Shown: one piece after another, positions 1 to 7,295 of the stretch | Numbering within the stretch: position 1 is the stretch's first letter | How the letters are laid out: each line of letters begins with the position of its first letter | Source: an uncultured Lachnospiraceae bacterium | GTDB taxonomy: Bacteria > Bacillota > Clostridia > Lachnospirales > Lachnospiraceae | Reading direction: 5' to 3' | Length of the DNA: 10,575 bases | Assembly (NCBI GenBank): GCA_902782715.1 | Contig: CACZOG010000024.1 | Location: 1-10,575 of the forward strand | Made by a program: the position numbers and the translations under genes | Notes under the pieces: generated by a model | What the model was told of the DNA's origin: nothing | Database searches by the model: none | Seen by the model: the letters and a program-made list of their open reading frames with translations, nothing else

Positions 1-1883
1 TTGTCTGTCTTTTTGCGCTCGTCTGTCTCGGGTTCGGAATCAGAATAAAAAAACAGAACGGAATTATCAGTGACCGTTATGCCGCTTCGATGGCCATGGT
101 TTCCGAGGAATTGAATGAAAAGGGAAGAAGACTGGATGCAATTTATGCGGCGAGAAGCGTTCTTCCCGACAGAGACGACGGAAGTTACAATCCCGATGCT
201 TATTTTGCCCTTATTCAGGCTGTTTCCCCATATAATATAGAAAGCGATTTTTATCCCGAATATACCGTAAAAATACCGTCAAGGGTGGGGGATTACAAAT
301 TGTCGAACGACAAATCGAGACTGCTCATAAAAGGCAGCATGAATGATTTATACGTTTGCGATGCGCGTGACGGGGAGATTGTCAGCGTCATCTATGACGA
401 TATTTATGATTTTGAATTTGAATCGAATGACAGAGTGATTTATATAAGAAATGACGGTCAGGTTTTTGATGTTGACTTATCAAACAATGTGACCGAAAAA
501 CTCTGCGAAAGTTCAGAAATCCTTTCGAACGATAACTGCGAAACCGTAAGTGTATTTGACACAGACGGAATCAGGGGATACAAAAACGGCAAGATTTCTT
601 TTGAAATAAAATTCAGCGATTTAAGAATCGATATGAACGAAAATCTTGCAGAGTATCTGGATATGGAGCCGGTTATTTATTCCACAAACGGCATTGTTGC
701 ATTTGATGACGGAAACGATCCGTTAGAGCGAAATGTCTATATTTTAATGTATGACATGCAAAACGGAGATATTATTTCGCTTACGTCAATTTCCGGAATC
801 GCGGCCGATGAAGAGCTGATGGTTAATGCGCTTGATGACATGGTTTATTTTGCATATACCGACGCAAGCAGCGAGGACTTCGGATTTTTCGGTAAAAATC
901 TGATTTTAAACTGCTATGACATAAACAGACCGAGTGAGATGTTTTACAATGAATTTTTTGATAATGCCTTTTATCAGATGATTGTTAACGACAGCGGAAT
1001 CTGCATATACGGATGCTATGAAGCGGTAATGTATGATTTTGACCTGATGCAGGTAGCGGATCTTACGCAGTGTGATGATATAAAATACGCATACAGCATG
1101 TCCGCTGAAGATCACTTTGACTTCGGATTCTGCGTTACGGATGAAAGAGGAAGGGTATTCCATATAAGTCCTTCCAACGATACGGGCGGAGACATTACCG
1201 GGCAGCTTTTCCCTGTAACGGGCGACAGCACATGCGGCGGAAGAGAGTATGTAAAAGGCAAGTTTTTTACATATTTTTATGACGAACCGAACATACTTGT
1301 AAGCTATTCTCACTGCCCTGTTACATTATCAGGCGGCGATAATCCGGCTGATTATACCGAAATACCGGTTGAAAGCGAAATGGATTTGGATTCCTGGGAT
1401 TTTGAATCAGTAAAAGGAATCGATTCGAATGCGGTACTGTATGCAATTATGTCCGATGACGAAAAATACATAGCGGTTGCTCTGGCTGACGATTCGATTG
1501 CGGTAATCGATGCAAAAAACAACAAACTCAACAAGATAATTTACAATGAATATCTGACAAGATTCGTGTATCTTGAGAAACCCGGGTGTTATTCGTTCGG
1601 ATATGTTCTTTTAGACAGGGAATTCAACAAGATTGCCGAGATACCGAACGGATATCTTTACGGAATAAACACATCGAGCAAAAATCCCGTTATCTGCGAC
1701 GGAAGAGTCGGTTATGTTCAATATCATGAAATGGCAATTGTTCCGTATAACAAAATGATTAAGAAAGCGGATGAAATACTGGGCGATTACTGTCCCGATG
1801 AAGAAACGCTGAAAAAATACAACATTACGAAGAAAAAGGAAAGTATATATGGCCTTCTTAGGAAATCCTTCGGCAACAAATGA
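1..1883 (+). CDS. Membrane-anchored beta-propeller protein, 5'-truncated; probably C-terminal part of a TIR-TM-propeller protein
   Basis: The reading frame is open from base 3 with no stop, so the gene starts left of the window. The first ATG at 90 has no ribosome binding site and should not be used as the start. Bases 3-60 encode a hydrophobic stretch (VCLFALVCLGFGIRIKK) that looks like the end of a transmembrane helix followed by basic residues. A helical linker follows (about bases 66-230: LNEKGRRLDAIYAARSVLPD, then a Y-x-P-D-A-Y-F-A-L-x-Q-A segment). The rest is about seven beta-rich repeats with VYD/VFD/VID-type strands, for example around 340-400, 450-480, 735-760, 1020-1050 and 1440-1510, as in WD40/PQQ-like propellers. 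The linker type is one I know from Lachnospiraceae proteins with an N-terminal TIR domain, a membrane helix and a propeller; the TIR part is an inference because it lies outside the window. The 3' end overlaps rsmA. The propeller could simply be a ligand- or protein-binding sensor domain. Confidence 0.75.
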   Translation, partial: VCLFALVCLGFGIRIKKQNGIISDRYAASMAMVSEELNEKGRRLDAIYAARSVLPDRDDGSYNPDAYFALIQAVSPYNIESDFYPEYTVKIPSRVGDYKLSNDKSRLLIKGSMNDLYVCDARDGEIVSVIYDDIYDFEFESNDRVIYIRNDGQVFDVDLSNNVTEKLCESSEILSNDNCETVSVFDTDGIRGYKNGKISFEIKFSDLRIDMNENLAEYLDMEPVIYSTNGIVAFDDGNDPLERNVYILMYDMQNGDIISLTSISGIAADEELMVNALDDMVYFAYTDASSEDFGFFGKNLILNCYDINRPSEMFYNEFFDNAFYQMIVNDSGICIYGCYEAVMYDFDLMQVADLTQCDDIKYAYSMSAEDHFDFGFCVTDERGRVFHISPSNDTGGDITGQLFPVTGDSTCGGREYVKGKFFTYFYDEPNILVSYSHCPVTLSGGDNPADYTEIPVESEMDLDSWDFESVKGIDSNAVLYAIMSDDEKYIAVALADDSIAVIDAKNNKLNKIIYNEYLTRFVYLEKPGCYSFGYVLLDREFNKIAEIPNGYLYGINTSSKNPVICDGRVGYVQYHEMAIVPYNKMIKKADEILGDYCPDEETLKKYNITKKKESIYGLLRKSFGNK

Positions 1884-2706
1884 GATTTTAAACAAATACA
1901 ATTTAAGCGCGCAGAAAAGATACGGTCAGAATTTTCTCATCGATTCGAATGTGCTTCGCAAAATAGTCGAATCGGCGGGAGTCGGCAAAGAGGATACGGT
2001 TCTTGAAATAGGACCGGGCATCGGAACGCTGACACAGTATCTGTGCGAGGCCGCGGGAAATGTTATCTGCATTGAGATAGACAGACAGATGATTCCGGTT
2101 CTTGAGGATACTCTTTCGGAATACGATAATGTCAGAATCATCAATGAGGATGTTTTAAAGGTTGATATTGAACAGCTTTTAAAAGAAAACGGCGCAAAAT
2201 CCGTAAAAGTTGTGGCGAATCTTCCGTATTACATCACTACCCCGATAATCATGGAACTGCTTGAAAAGGATGCGCCGATAGAAAGCATTACGGTAATGAT
2301 TCAAAAGGAAGTTGCCCAGAGGATGCAGACGGGACCGGGAAGCAAGGACTACGGCGCACTTTCGCTTGCCGTGGCTTTTTATTCCAGGGCGGAAGTCATG
2401 ATGACTGTATCCCCGAACTGCTTCATTCCAAGACCCAATGTCGACAGTGCTGTAATTCGCATGGACAGGTTAAAAGAACCGCCGGTTGAGGTCAGGGACA
2501 AAGCCTTTATGTTTAAGATTATCAAGGGTGCCTTCGAACAAAGGCGAAAGACGCTTACGAATGCGCTTTCGAACTCGGTTTCTTTTAAAACGGATAAGGA
2601 AAAAGTGGCTGAAGCACTCCAAAAAATGGGCAAAAACGTCAATATCAGGGGCGAGGAACTCACACTTTCGGAATTTGCCTTATTATCGGATATTTTAGGT
2701 CAATAG
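1849..2706 (+). CDS. rsmA: 16S rRNA (adenine(1518)-N(6)/adenine(1519)-N(6))-dimethyltransferase RsmA (KsgA)
   Basis: The enzyme uses S-adenosylmethionine to dimethylate the two adjacent adenines in the helix 45 loop of 16S rRNA, a late step of 30S maturation in the cytoplasm. The 285 residues match the family's usual length. Visible motifs are GQNFLID (26-32), the SAM-binding EIGPGIGT (53-60), the acidic ribose-binding strand ending in EID (76-78), the catalytic NLPY (124-127), FIPRPNVDSAV (192-202) and GAFEQRRKTL (227-236). The start at 1849 is supported by AAAAGGAAAG (1834-1843), which puts AGGA 8 bases before ATG, and by an N-terminus (LGNP..T...L..Y) typical of clostridial RsmA. The start lies inside the 3' end of the upstream gene in a different frame (35-base overlap), which suggests translational coupling. 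No terminator is visible after the stop; a new promoter begins 4 bases downstream. Confidence 0.97.
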   Translation: MAFLGNPSATNEILNKYNLSAQKRYGQNFLIDSNVLRKIVESAGVGKEDTVLEIGPGIGTLTQYLCEAAGNVICIEIDRQMIPVLEDTLSEYDNVRIINEDVLKVDIEQLLKENGAKSVKVVANLPYYITTPIIMELLEKDAPIESITVMIQKEVAQRMQTGPGSKDYGALSLAVAFYSRAEVMMTVSPNCFIPRPNVDSAVIRMDRLKEPPVEVRDKAFMFKIIKGAFEQRRKTLTNALSNSVSFKTDKEKVAEALQKMGKNVNIRGEELTLSEFALLSDILGQ

Positions 2707-2709
2707 TTT

Positions 2710-2738
2710 TTGACAATCTCATATGCTTATGATAAACT
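2710..2738 (+). promoter_or_regulatory. Sigma-A-type promoter upstream of the TPR protein gene
   Basis: A perfect -35 TTGACA (2710-2715) is separated by 17 bases from TAAACT (2733-2738). TG at 2730-2731 gives an extended -10 (TGA-TAAACT). The -10 itself matches consensus at 4 of 6 positions. Transcription would start near 2745, giving a 5' leader of about 60 bases before the TTG start at 2806. The promoter begins directly after the rsmA stop codon and separates rsmA from the TPR/glgB unit. Confidence 0.75.
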
Positions 2739-2751
2739 ATATAGGGTGTTT

Positions 2752-2766
2752 TTTGGTTAAACCAAA
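2752..2766. repeat. Perfect 7-bp dyad TTTGGTT-A-AACCAAA in the 5' leader (operator-like)
   Basis: TTTGGTT (2752-2758) and AACCAAA (2760-2766) are perfect inverted copies around a single A. The dyad starts a few bases after the expected transcription start of the 2710-2738 promoter. The one-base centre makes an RNA hairpin unlikely without opening inner pairs, so a dimeric repressor site is the more natural reading. The regulator is unknown. Confidence 0.5.
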
Positions 2767-2793
2767 CACAAGATATATTGAATTGAAGCGTAC

Positions 2794-2802
2794 GAGGTGG
2801 TC
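2794..2802 (+). promoter_or_regulatory. Ribosome binding site GAGGTGGTC deciding a TTG start
   Basis: GAGGTGGTC matches the extended anti-Shine-Dalgarno complement (GAGGTGATC) except for one base. The GTG at 2797 lies inside this element and cannot be its start codon. The in-frame TTG at 2806 sits 8 bases after GAGG, which is a good distance, and yields the N-terminus MDKSDSRLHCEQIEKLM. Confidence 0.75.
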
Positions 2803-2805
2803 ATT

Positions 2806-5313
2806 TTGGATAAATCGGATAGCAGACTTCATTGTGAGCAAATCGAAAAGTTAATGAAAGCAGGCAGATACAACGAAGCGGTGTATCTTGCAGATAAAGT
2901 GGACTGGCGTAAAGAAGACGATATCAAACGCCTTATTCAGACGGCTGAAGCATACAGAAGAACCCGTCGTTATGACGACGCGGTAAATATTCTGAAGATG
3001 GCTCACAACAGAAAGCCCAATAACAAGAAGATCGTATATCTTCTTTGTGAGACATACTTTGAAATGAAGGATGTGGTTACCGCTCAGGTATACCTTGATC
3101 GCTATCAGAGCATGACTGACAGAACCGACTGGCATTATGACGCTCTGAAATATAAAAGATCCCTTGCGTATGAACTTCCCGTAACGGAAAAAATAGACAT
3201 TCTTGAAGAACTCAAAAGAAAAGAACCCGCCGCAGAGCAGTTCAGATTCGAGCTTGCAAAACTATACAATCAGGCAAGACAGTATGCGGAATGCGCAGCT
3301 GAATGCGATGAACTGGTCCTTCTTTTCGGAGACGACGGAAAATATGCAAGAAAAGCACTTGAATTAAAGAAGTCCTGCGTTCCTCTTACGGATGAACAGG
3401 AATCCCTTCTTCGCAAGTTAAGCCTTGGAACGATCGACAAAGACCATGCATCATCGGGCGATGTCAAAATGATGAATACAATGGATATGAGCGCTCTTAA
3501 TTTAGAGAGCAGTCTCGCCAAAGATATCCAGACTCTCAAGTCGGAAGAAACCGAACCTTCTCAGAGAAGAAAAAGAAAAGAATTCCATACAAGATCTCTG
3601 GAACAGACGGTTCCGCCTTCGACTCAGGAGATATTTTTCTCCGACAAGACTGAGGATATCAGTTTTACAAAATACGATCTTCCCATCAGTAAGGCTGCGG
3701 ATATCAAGGAAGTTAAGGCTCCCGTATCAAAGAAGAGCCGCGAAGCGGAAATGGAAGAGCATCTCTACAGCGAATCCGACGGACAGATGGCTTTCTCGGA
3801 TGCATCTTTTGCTGATGACGATGACGAACAGATCACCGGTCAGATCACGGTTGACGATCTGCTCTCCGACTGGTCAAAGATAAAAGAAAGAAATACCAGA
3901 AACTTAAGACAGAGCATCCATGAGGATGTAGTAGAACAGACAGGCAAGATCTTCGAAAAGAAGAAAGAAGAAGTCGAGGAAGAAAGCGAAGAAGTTCCCG
4001 GAAGCATCTGGAAAGAAGTTGAAGAACTTTCCGATGAATTTGACGAGAAGACCATCGAGGAACTGATATCCGAGACAAAGGAAGAGTATTCCGAAGAAGT
4101 TACCGAAGCCGAAGAAAACGAGGCTGAAGCAGTAACTGAAGCTGAGAGCGAGACAGTGACCGAAGTTGAAGAGGCTGAAGAAGCCGAAGAGACTGAAGAA
4201 GTCGAAGCAGAGGAAGAGATCCCCGAAGAGGAAGAAGAGGAAGCTTTGGAAGAAACAGAAGCCGATTCCGAGATCGAAGAAGAGATCACAGAAGAAGAGT
4301 CTGCCCAAGAAGCAGAAGAAGTCGAAGAAGAAAGCGTTAAGGAAGCGAAAGAAGTTCCTTACGTATTGGAAACAACCGCTGCAGATATGCAGGAGACGAA
4401 AGTCATACCTGACGATGACGAGATAGAAGCACTTCTGGCAGCAGACGAAGAAGAAAAGAACAAAACAGAAGAAGAGCAGGCCGAAGAGGAAACAGAATCG
4501 GAAGAGAGCGAAGATTCCTACGATGAAGAAGGCGATGCAAACGATGTGGACGAATCCGCGGAAATAAAGGATTTAAGTCCCGAAGAGAGAAAACTTTTCT
4601 CACAGTTCTTACATCCCCGTTCAATGAGGATTCAGATAGCCAATGCTCTTGAAAACATTTCTCTTGCTGCTTATGTGGGAAATGTAATAATTACTTCCGA
4701 CAATAACGAAACGGGATTTGCTCTTGCCAAGTCGATCGTTAAATTCGTTAAATTTGCCGACGGTAATTTCTCGGGTGCAATGTCCAAGATCAATGCACTC
4801 GAATTAAATAACAAAGATATCTCAAAAGTGTTTGACAAGCTTAATAACGGTGCACTTGTAATAGAAGATGCCAACAAGCTTTCAAACAACGCTCTTATAA
4901 GAATAACTCAGGAGATCAATCAGGAAGAGAGAGGAATCCTCATGTTCCTTATTGATACCAAAGCAGAGATCAAGAAACTCCTTATGCGTCAGCGTACTCT
5001 GACAAACTACTTTAATATCAGGATCGATATTATTGCAATGAGTGAGGCCGCTTTGGTAGATTACGGTATGAAATATGCCAACAATCTTGGATACTCGATA
5101 GATGAGGGATTTGCAAACATGGCTTTCCATAAGAGAGTCCGTGAAGCTCAGGCAGGCAATCACAGCGTGACCATTGCCGAGGTGAAGGCAATTGTTGACG
5201 AAGCGATCGAAAGATGCGACAGATCCGGCGTTTCGAATCTTTTCAGAAAAGTATCCAAAAAATATCGCGACGAAAACGGAATGATCGAACTTCGCGAAAA
5301 AGATTTTAATTAA
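2806..5313 (+). CDS. TPR protein with acidic linker and degenerate AAA+-like C-terminal domain
   Basis: The protein is 835 residues from the TTG start at 2806. Residues 1-190 are helical TPR-like repeats, for example AGRYNEAVYLADKVDW and RRYDDAVNILKMAHNRKPNN. Residues about 190-385 are polar and probably flexible. Residues about 385-590 are dominated by Glu with runs such as EEEIPEEEEEEALEE. A compact domain (about 595-835) ends the protein. In that domain the place of a P-loop reads ITSDNNETGFALAK (629-642): the Lys-Ser/Thr pair is replaced by F-A. A Walker-B-like strand follows, GALVIEDA (682-689). I recall homologues across Lachnospiraceae with TPRs at one end and an ATPase-like domain ending in LREKDF at the other; their function is not known to me. 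No signal peptide or membrane helix is visible, so it should be cytoplasmic. It is likely co-transcribed with glgB, 14 bases downstream. A scaffold or regulatory role is inference. Confidence 0.88.
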   Translation: MDKSDSRLHCEQIEKLMKAGRYNEAVYLADKVDWRKEDDIKRLIQTAEAYRRTRRYDDAVNILKMAHNRKPNNKKIVYLLCETYFEMKDVVTAQVYLDRYQSMTDRTDWHYDALKYKRSLAYELPVTEKIDILEELKRKEPAAEQFRFELAKLYNQARQYAECAAECDELVLLFGDDGKYARKALELKKSCVPLTDEQESLLRKLSLGTIDKDHASSGDVKMMNTMDMSALNLESSLAKDIQTLKSEETEPSQRRKRKEFHTRSLEQTVPPSTQEIFFSDKTEDISFTKYDLPISKAADIKEVKAPVSKKSREAEMEEHLYSESDGQMAFSDASFADDDDEQITGQITVDDLLSDWSKIKERNTRNLRQSIHEDVVEQTGKIFEKKKEEVEEESEEVPGSIWKEVEELSDEFDEKTIEELISETKEEYSEEVTEAEENEAEAVTEAESETVTEVEEAEEAEETEEVEAEEEIPEEEEEEALEETEADSEIEEEITEEESAQEAEEVEEESVKEAKEVPYVLETTAADMQETKVIPDDDEIEALLAADEEEKNKTEEEQAEEETESEESEDSYDEEGDANDVDESAEIKDLSPEERKLFSQFLHPRSMRIQIANALENISLAAYVGNVIITSDNNETGFALAKSIVKFVKFADGNFSGAMSKINALELNNKDISKVFDKLNNGALVIEDANKLSNNALIRITQEINQEERGILMFLIDTKAEIKKLLMRQRTLTNYFNIRIDIIAMSEAALVDYGMKYANNLGYSIDEGFANMAFHKRVREAQAGNHSVTIAEVKAIVDEAIERCDRSGVSNLFRKVSKKYRDENGMIELREKDFN

Positions 5314-5327
5314 TTTGGGGGTATGTA

Positions 5328-7229
5328 ATGGTTCAGGAAGAAATTTTTATTTCCGAAGCGGACTGCTATCTCTTCGGGCAGGGGACACATTACGACATTT
5401 ACAAGAAACTCGGAGCACATTTAACAACCAAGGATGGCAAGCAGGGGGCATTTTTTGCTGTGTGGGCGCCTGCAGCCAGAGAAGTCTATGTAATCGGTTC
5501 TTTTAACGGCTGGAGAGAAGATCAGTACCGAATGGAAAGGATCGGAGATATCGGAATTTATACAATCTTCGTAAAAGGCGTAAAAGAAGGTGATATGTAT
5601 AAATTCCTTATCCACACAACGCAGGGAACGAAGCTTTATAAAGCCGATCCTTATGCGAATTCCGCGGAACTTCGTCCCGGAACGGCATCCGTTGTTGCCG
5701 ATATTTCGAACTTCAAGTGGTCGGATACGGTATGGATGAACCGTCGTGCCGAGAAGAATCTTTTCAAAGAGCCCATGGCGATATACGAATGTCATATCGG
5801 TTCGTGGATGAAACATCCCACACCTGAGAATGACGGTTTTTATTCGTATAAGGATTTCGCCGACAGAATAGTTAAGTATTTAAAAGAATTAAAATATACC
5901 CACATCGAACTTATGGGTATCGCAGAGCATCCTTTTGACGGATCCTGGGGATATCAGGTGACGGGTTACTATGCTCCCACTTCGAGATACGGTAAGCCCG
6001 AGGAATTTCAGTACCTGGTCAACACTCTTCATAAGAACGGAATCGGAGTCATCCTCGACTGGGTTCCCGCACATTTCCCGAGAGATGCTCACGGTCTTGC
6101 AGATTTTGACGGAACGTGCCTTTACGAGCATCCGGATCCCAGACTCGGCGAACATCCCGACTGGGGCACCAAAATATTCAACTACGGAAAGAACGAAGTC
6201 AGAAACTTCCTTATCGCGAATGCACTTTTCTGGATCAAGGAATACCATATAGACGGATTGAGAGTTGATGCGGTTGCGTCAATGCTTTATCTTGACTACG
6301 GCAAACAGGCGGGAGCATGGGTTCCCAACAAATACGGCGGAAACGAGAATCTCGAAGCCATTGAATTCTTTAAACATCTGAATTCCGTAATAAGAGGCGC
6401 ATTCCCCGGAGTATGCACGATCGCAGAAGAATCAACGGCATGGCCTAAAGTTACGGCGTCACCCGAAGATGACGGTCTCGGATTTACGTTTAAGTGGAAT
6501 ATGGGCTGGATGCATGATTTCTGCGAATATATGAAACTCGACCCGTATTTCAGAAAGAACAATCACAACAAACTCACTTTTGCGATGAGTTATAATTCGG
6601 CGGAGAATTATATTCTTCCCCTTTCTCACGACGAAGTTGTTCATCTTAAATGCTCAATGGTAAACAAGATGCCGGGCTATCAGATAGACAAGTATGCAAA
6701 CCTTCGCGTGGGATACACGTTCATGTTTACTCATGAAGGCAAGAAACTCCTTTTCATGGGCCAGGAATTCGGACAGGAAAGAGAGTGGAGCGAAGAAAGA
6801 GAACTTGACTGGTTCCTTTTGGAAAATCACTTAAACCGCGGAATGCTCGATTATGTCGAAGAGTTATTAAAGATTTACCGCAAGTATCCTTCTCTTTATG
6901 AATTCGATTCAAGCTGGGACGGATTCGAGTGGGTTAACGCGGACGATGCCGACAGAAGTATTTACAGTTATATAAGAAAGAACTCGACAGGTAAGAACAA
7001 TATTCTCGTTGTTCTGAACTTAACACCGATGAGAAGAAACAATTACTGGGTAGGAGTTCCGACTAAGGGCAAATACAAACTGCTTTTAAACAGCGATGAC
7101 AAACGCTTTGGCGGAAACGGCGGAGAGATCCCGTCGGTAATGGAAGCCGTTGAAGGAAAATGCGATAACAAGGATTATCATCTTGAATTTGATCTTCCTT
7201 CCTACGGCGCAGCGGTATTTGTATTCTGA
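5328..7229 (+). CDS. glgB: 1,4-alpha-glucan branching enzyme GlgB (GH13_9)
   Basis: GlgB cuts alpha-1,4-glucan chains and re-attaches the piece through an alpha-1,6 bond, making branches in glycogen in the cytoplasm. The 633 residues fit the short form of the family. An N-terminal CBM48 module covers about 35-130 (AFFAVWAPAAREVYVIGSFN). The GH13 barrel follows, with region I VILDWVPAHF (241-250), region II DGLRVDAVASMLY carrying nucleophile D314, region III IAEEST carrying the acid/base Glu (E367), and region IV LSHDEVVH carrying D435. GIAEHPFDGSWGYQVTGYY (197-215) and MGQEFGQEREW are also diagnostic. A beta-rich C-terminal domain ends the protein. The start at 5328 has GGGGG (5317-5321) 6 bases upstream; an ATG at 5323 is followed directly by TAA. 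No other glycogen gene (glgC, glgA, glgP) is in the window. A strong hairpin follows the stop. Confidence 0.97.
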   Translation: MVQEEIFISEADCYLFGQGTHYDIYKKLGAHLTTKDGKQGAFFAVWAPAAREVYVIGSFNGWREDQYRMERIGDIGIYTIFVKGVKEGDMYKFLIHTTQGTKLYKADPYANSAELRPGTASVVADISNFKWSDTVWMNRRAEKNLFKEPMAIYECHIGSWMKHPTPENDGFYSYKDFADRIVKYLKELKYTHIELMGIAEHPFDGSWGYQVTGYYAPTSRYGKPEEFQYLVNTLHKNGIGVILDWVPAHFPRDAHGLADFDGTCLYEHPDPRLGEHPDWGTKIFNYGKNEVRNFLIANALFWIKEYHIDGLRVDAVASMLYLDYGKQAGAWVPNKYGGNENLEAIEFFKHLNSVIRGAFPGVCTIAEESTAWPKVTASPEDDGLGFTFKWNMGWMHDFCEYMKLDPYFRKNNHNKLTFAMSYNSAENYILPLSHDEVVHLKCSMVNKMPGYQIDKYANLRVGYTFMFTHEGKKLLFMGQEFGQEREWSEERELDWFLLENHLNRGMLDYVEELLKIYRKYPSLYEFDSSWDGFEWVNADDADRSIYSYIRKNSTGKNNILVVLNLTPMRRNNYWVGVPTKGKYKLLLNSDDKRFGGNGGEIPSVMEAVEGKCDNKDYHLEFDLPSYGAAVFVF

Positions 7230-7235
7230 TGATGT

Positions 7236-7284
7236 GACACTTTTCCTTTTCTTAATTGAAAGGGAAAAGTGTCTTAGGTTTTTT
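7236..7284 (+). terminator. Strong hairpin with T-run after glgB (terminator or attenuator)
   Basis: GACACTTTTCCTTTTC (7236-7251) pairs with GAAAGGGAAAAGTGTC (7258-7273) over 16 base pairs with a single U-G wobble and a 6-base loop (TTAATT). TTAGG then separates the stem from six T (7279-7284), so the T-run is not directly adjacent to the stem as in a textbook terminator. The T-run abuts the AGGAGG ribosome binding site of the next gene. It most likely ends glgB transcripts, but it could act as a conditional attenuator. Confidence 0.75.
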
Positions 7285-7295
7285 AGGAGGCTTAT

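Noticed and set aside
90..92. ATG at 90 as the start of the first gene
   Set aside because: The frame is open to base 3, upstream codons encode a plausible membrane helix, and there is no ribosome binding site before 90.
906..1313. 135-residue minus-strand open frame inside the propeller gene
   Set aside because: It is fully inside a convincing plus-strand gene, with no recognisable domain or translation signal.
2797..2799. GTG at 2797 as the start of the TPR protein
   Set aside because: It lies within the GAGGTGGTC ribosome binding site; TTG at 2806 is spaced correctly and gives a family-like N-terminus.
3840..4289. 149-residue Ser-rich open frame on the minus strand
   Set aside because: It is the complement of the GAA/GAG-rich acidic linker, which reads as TTC/CTC/TCT-type codons on the other strand. 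There is no ribosome binding site or family likeness.
4166..4426. 86-residue Lys-rich open frame on the plus strand
   Set aside because: It is the frame-shifted reading (AAG/AAA) of the same Glu codons inside the TPR gene; low complexity explains the lack of stops.
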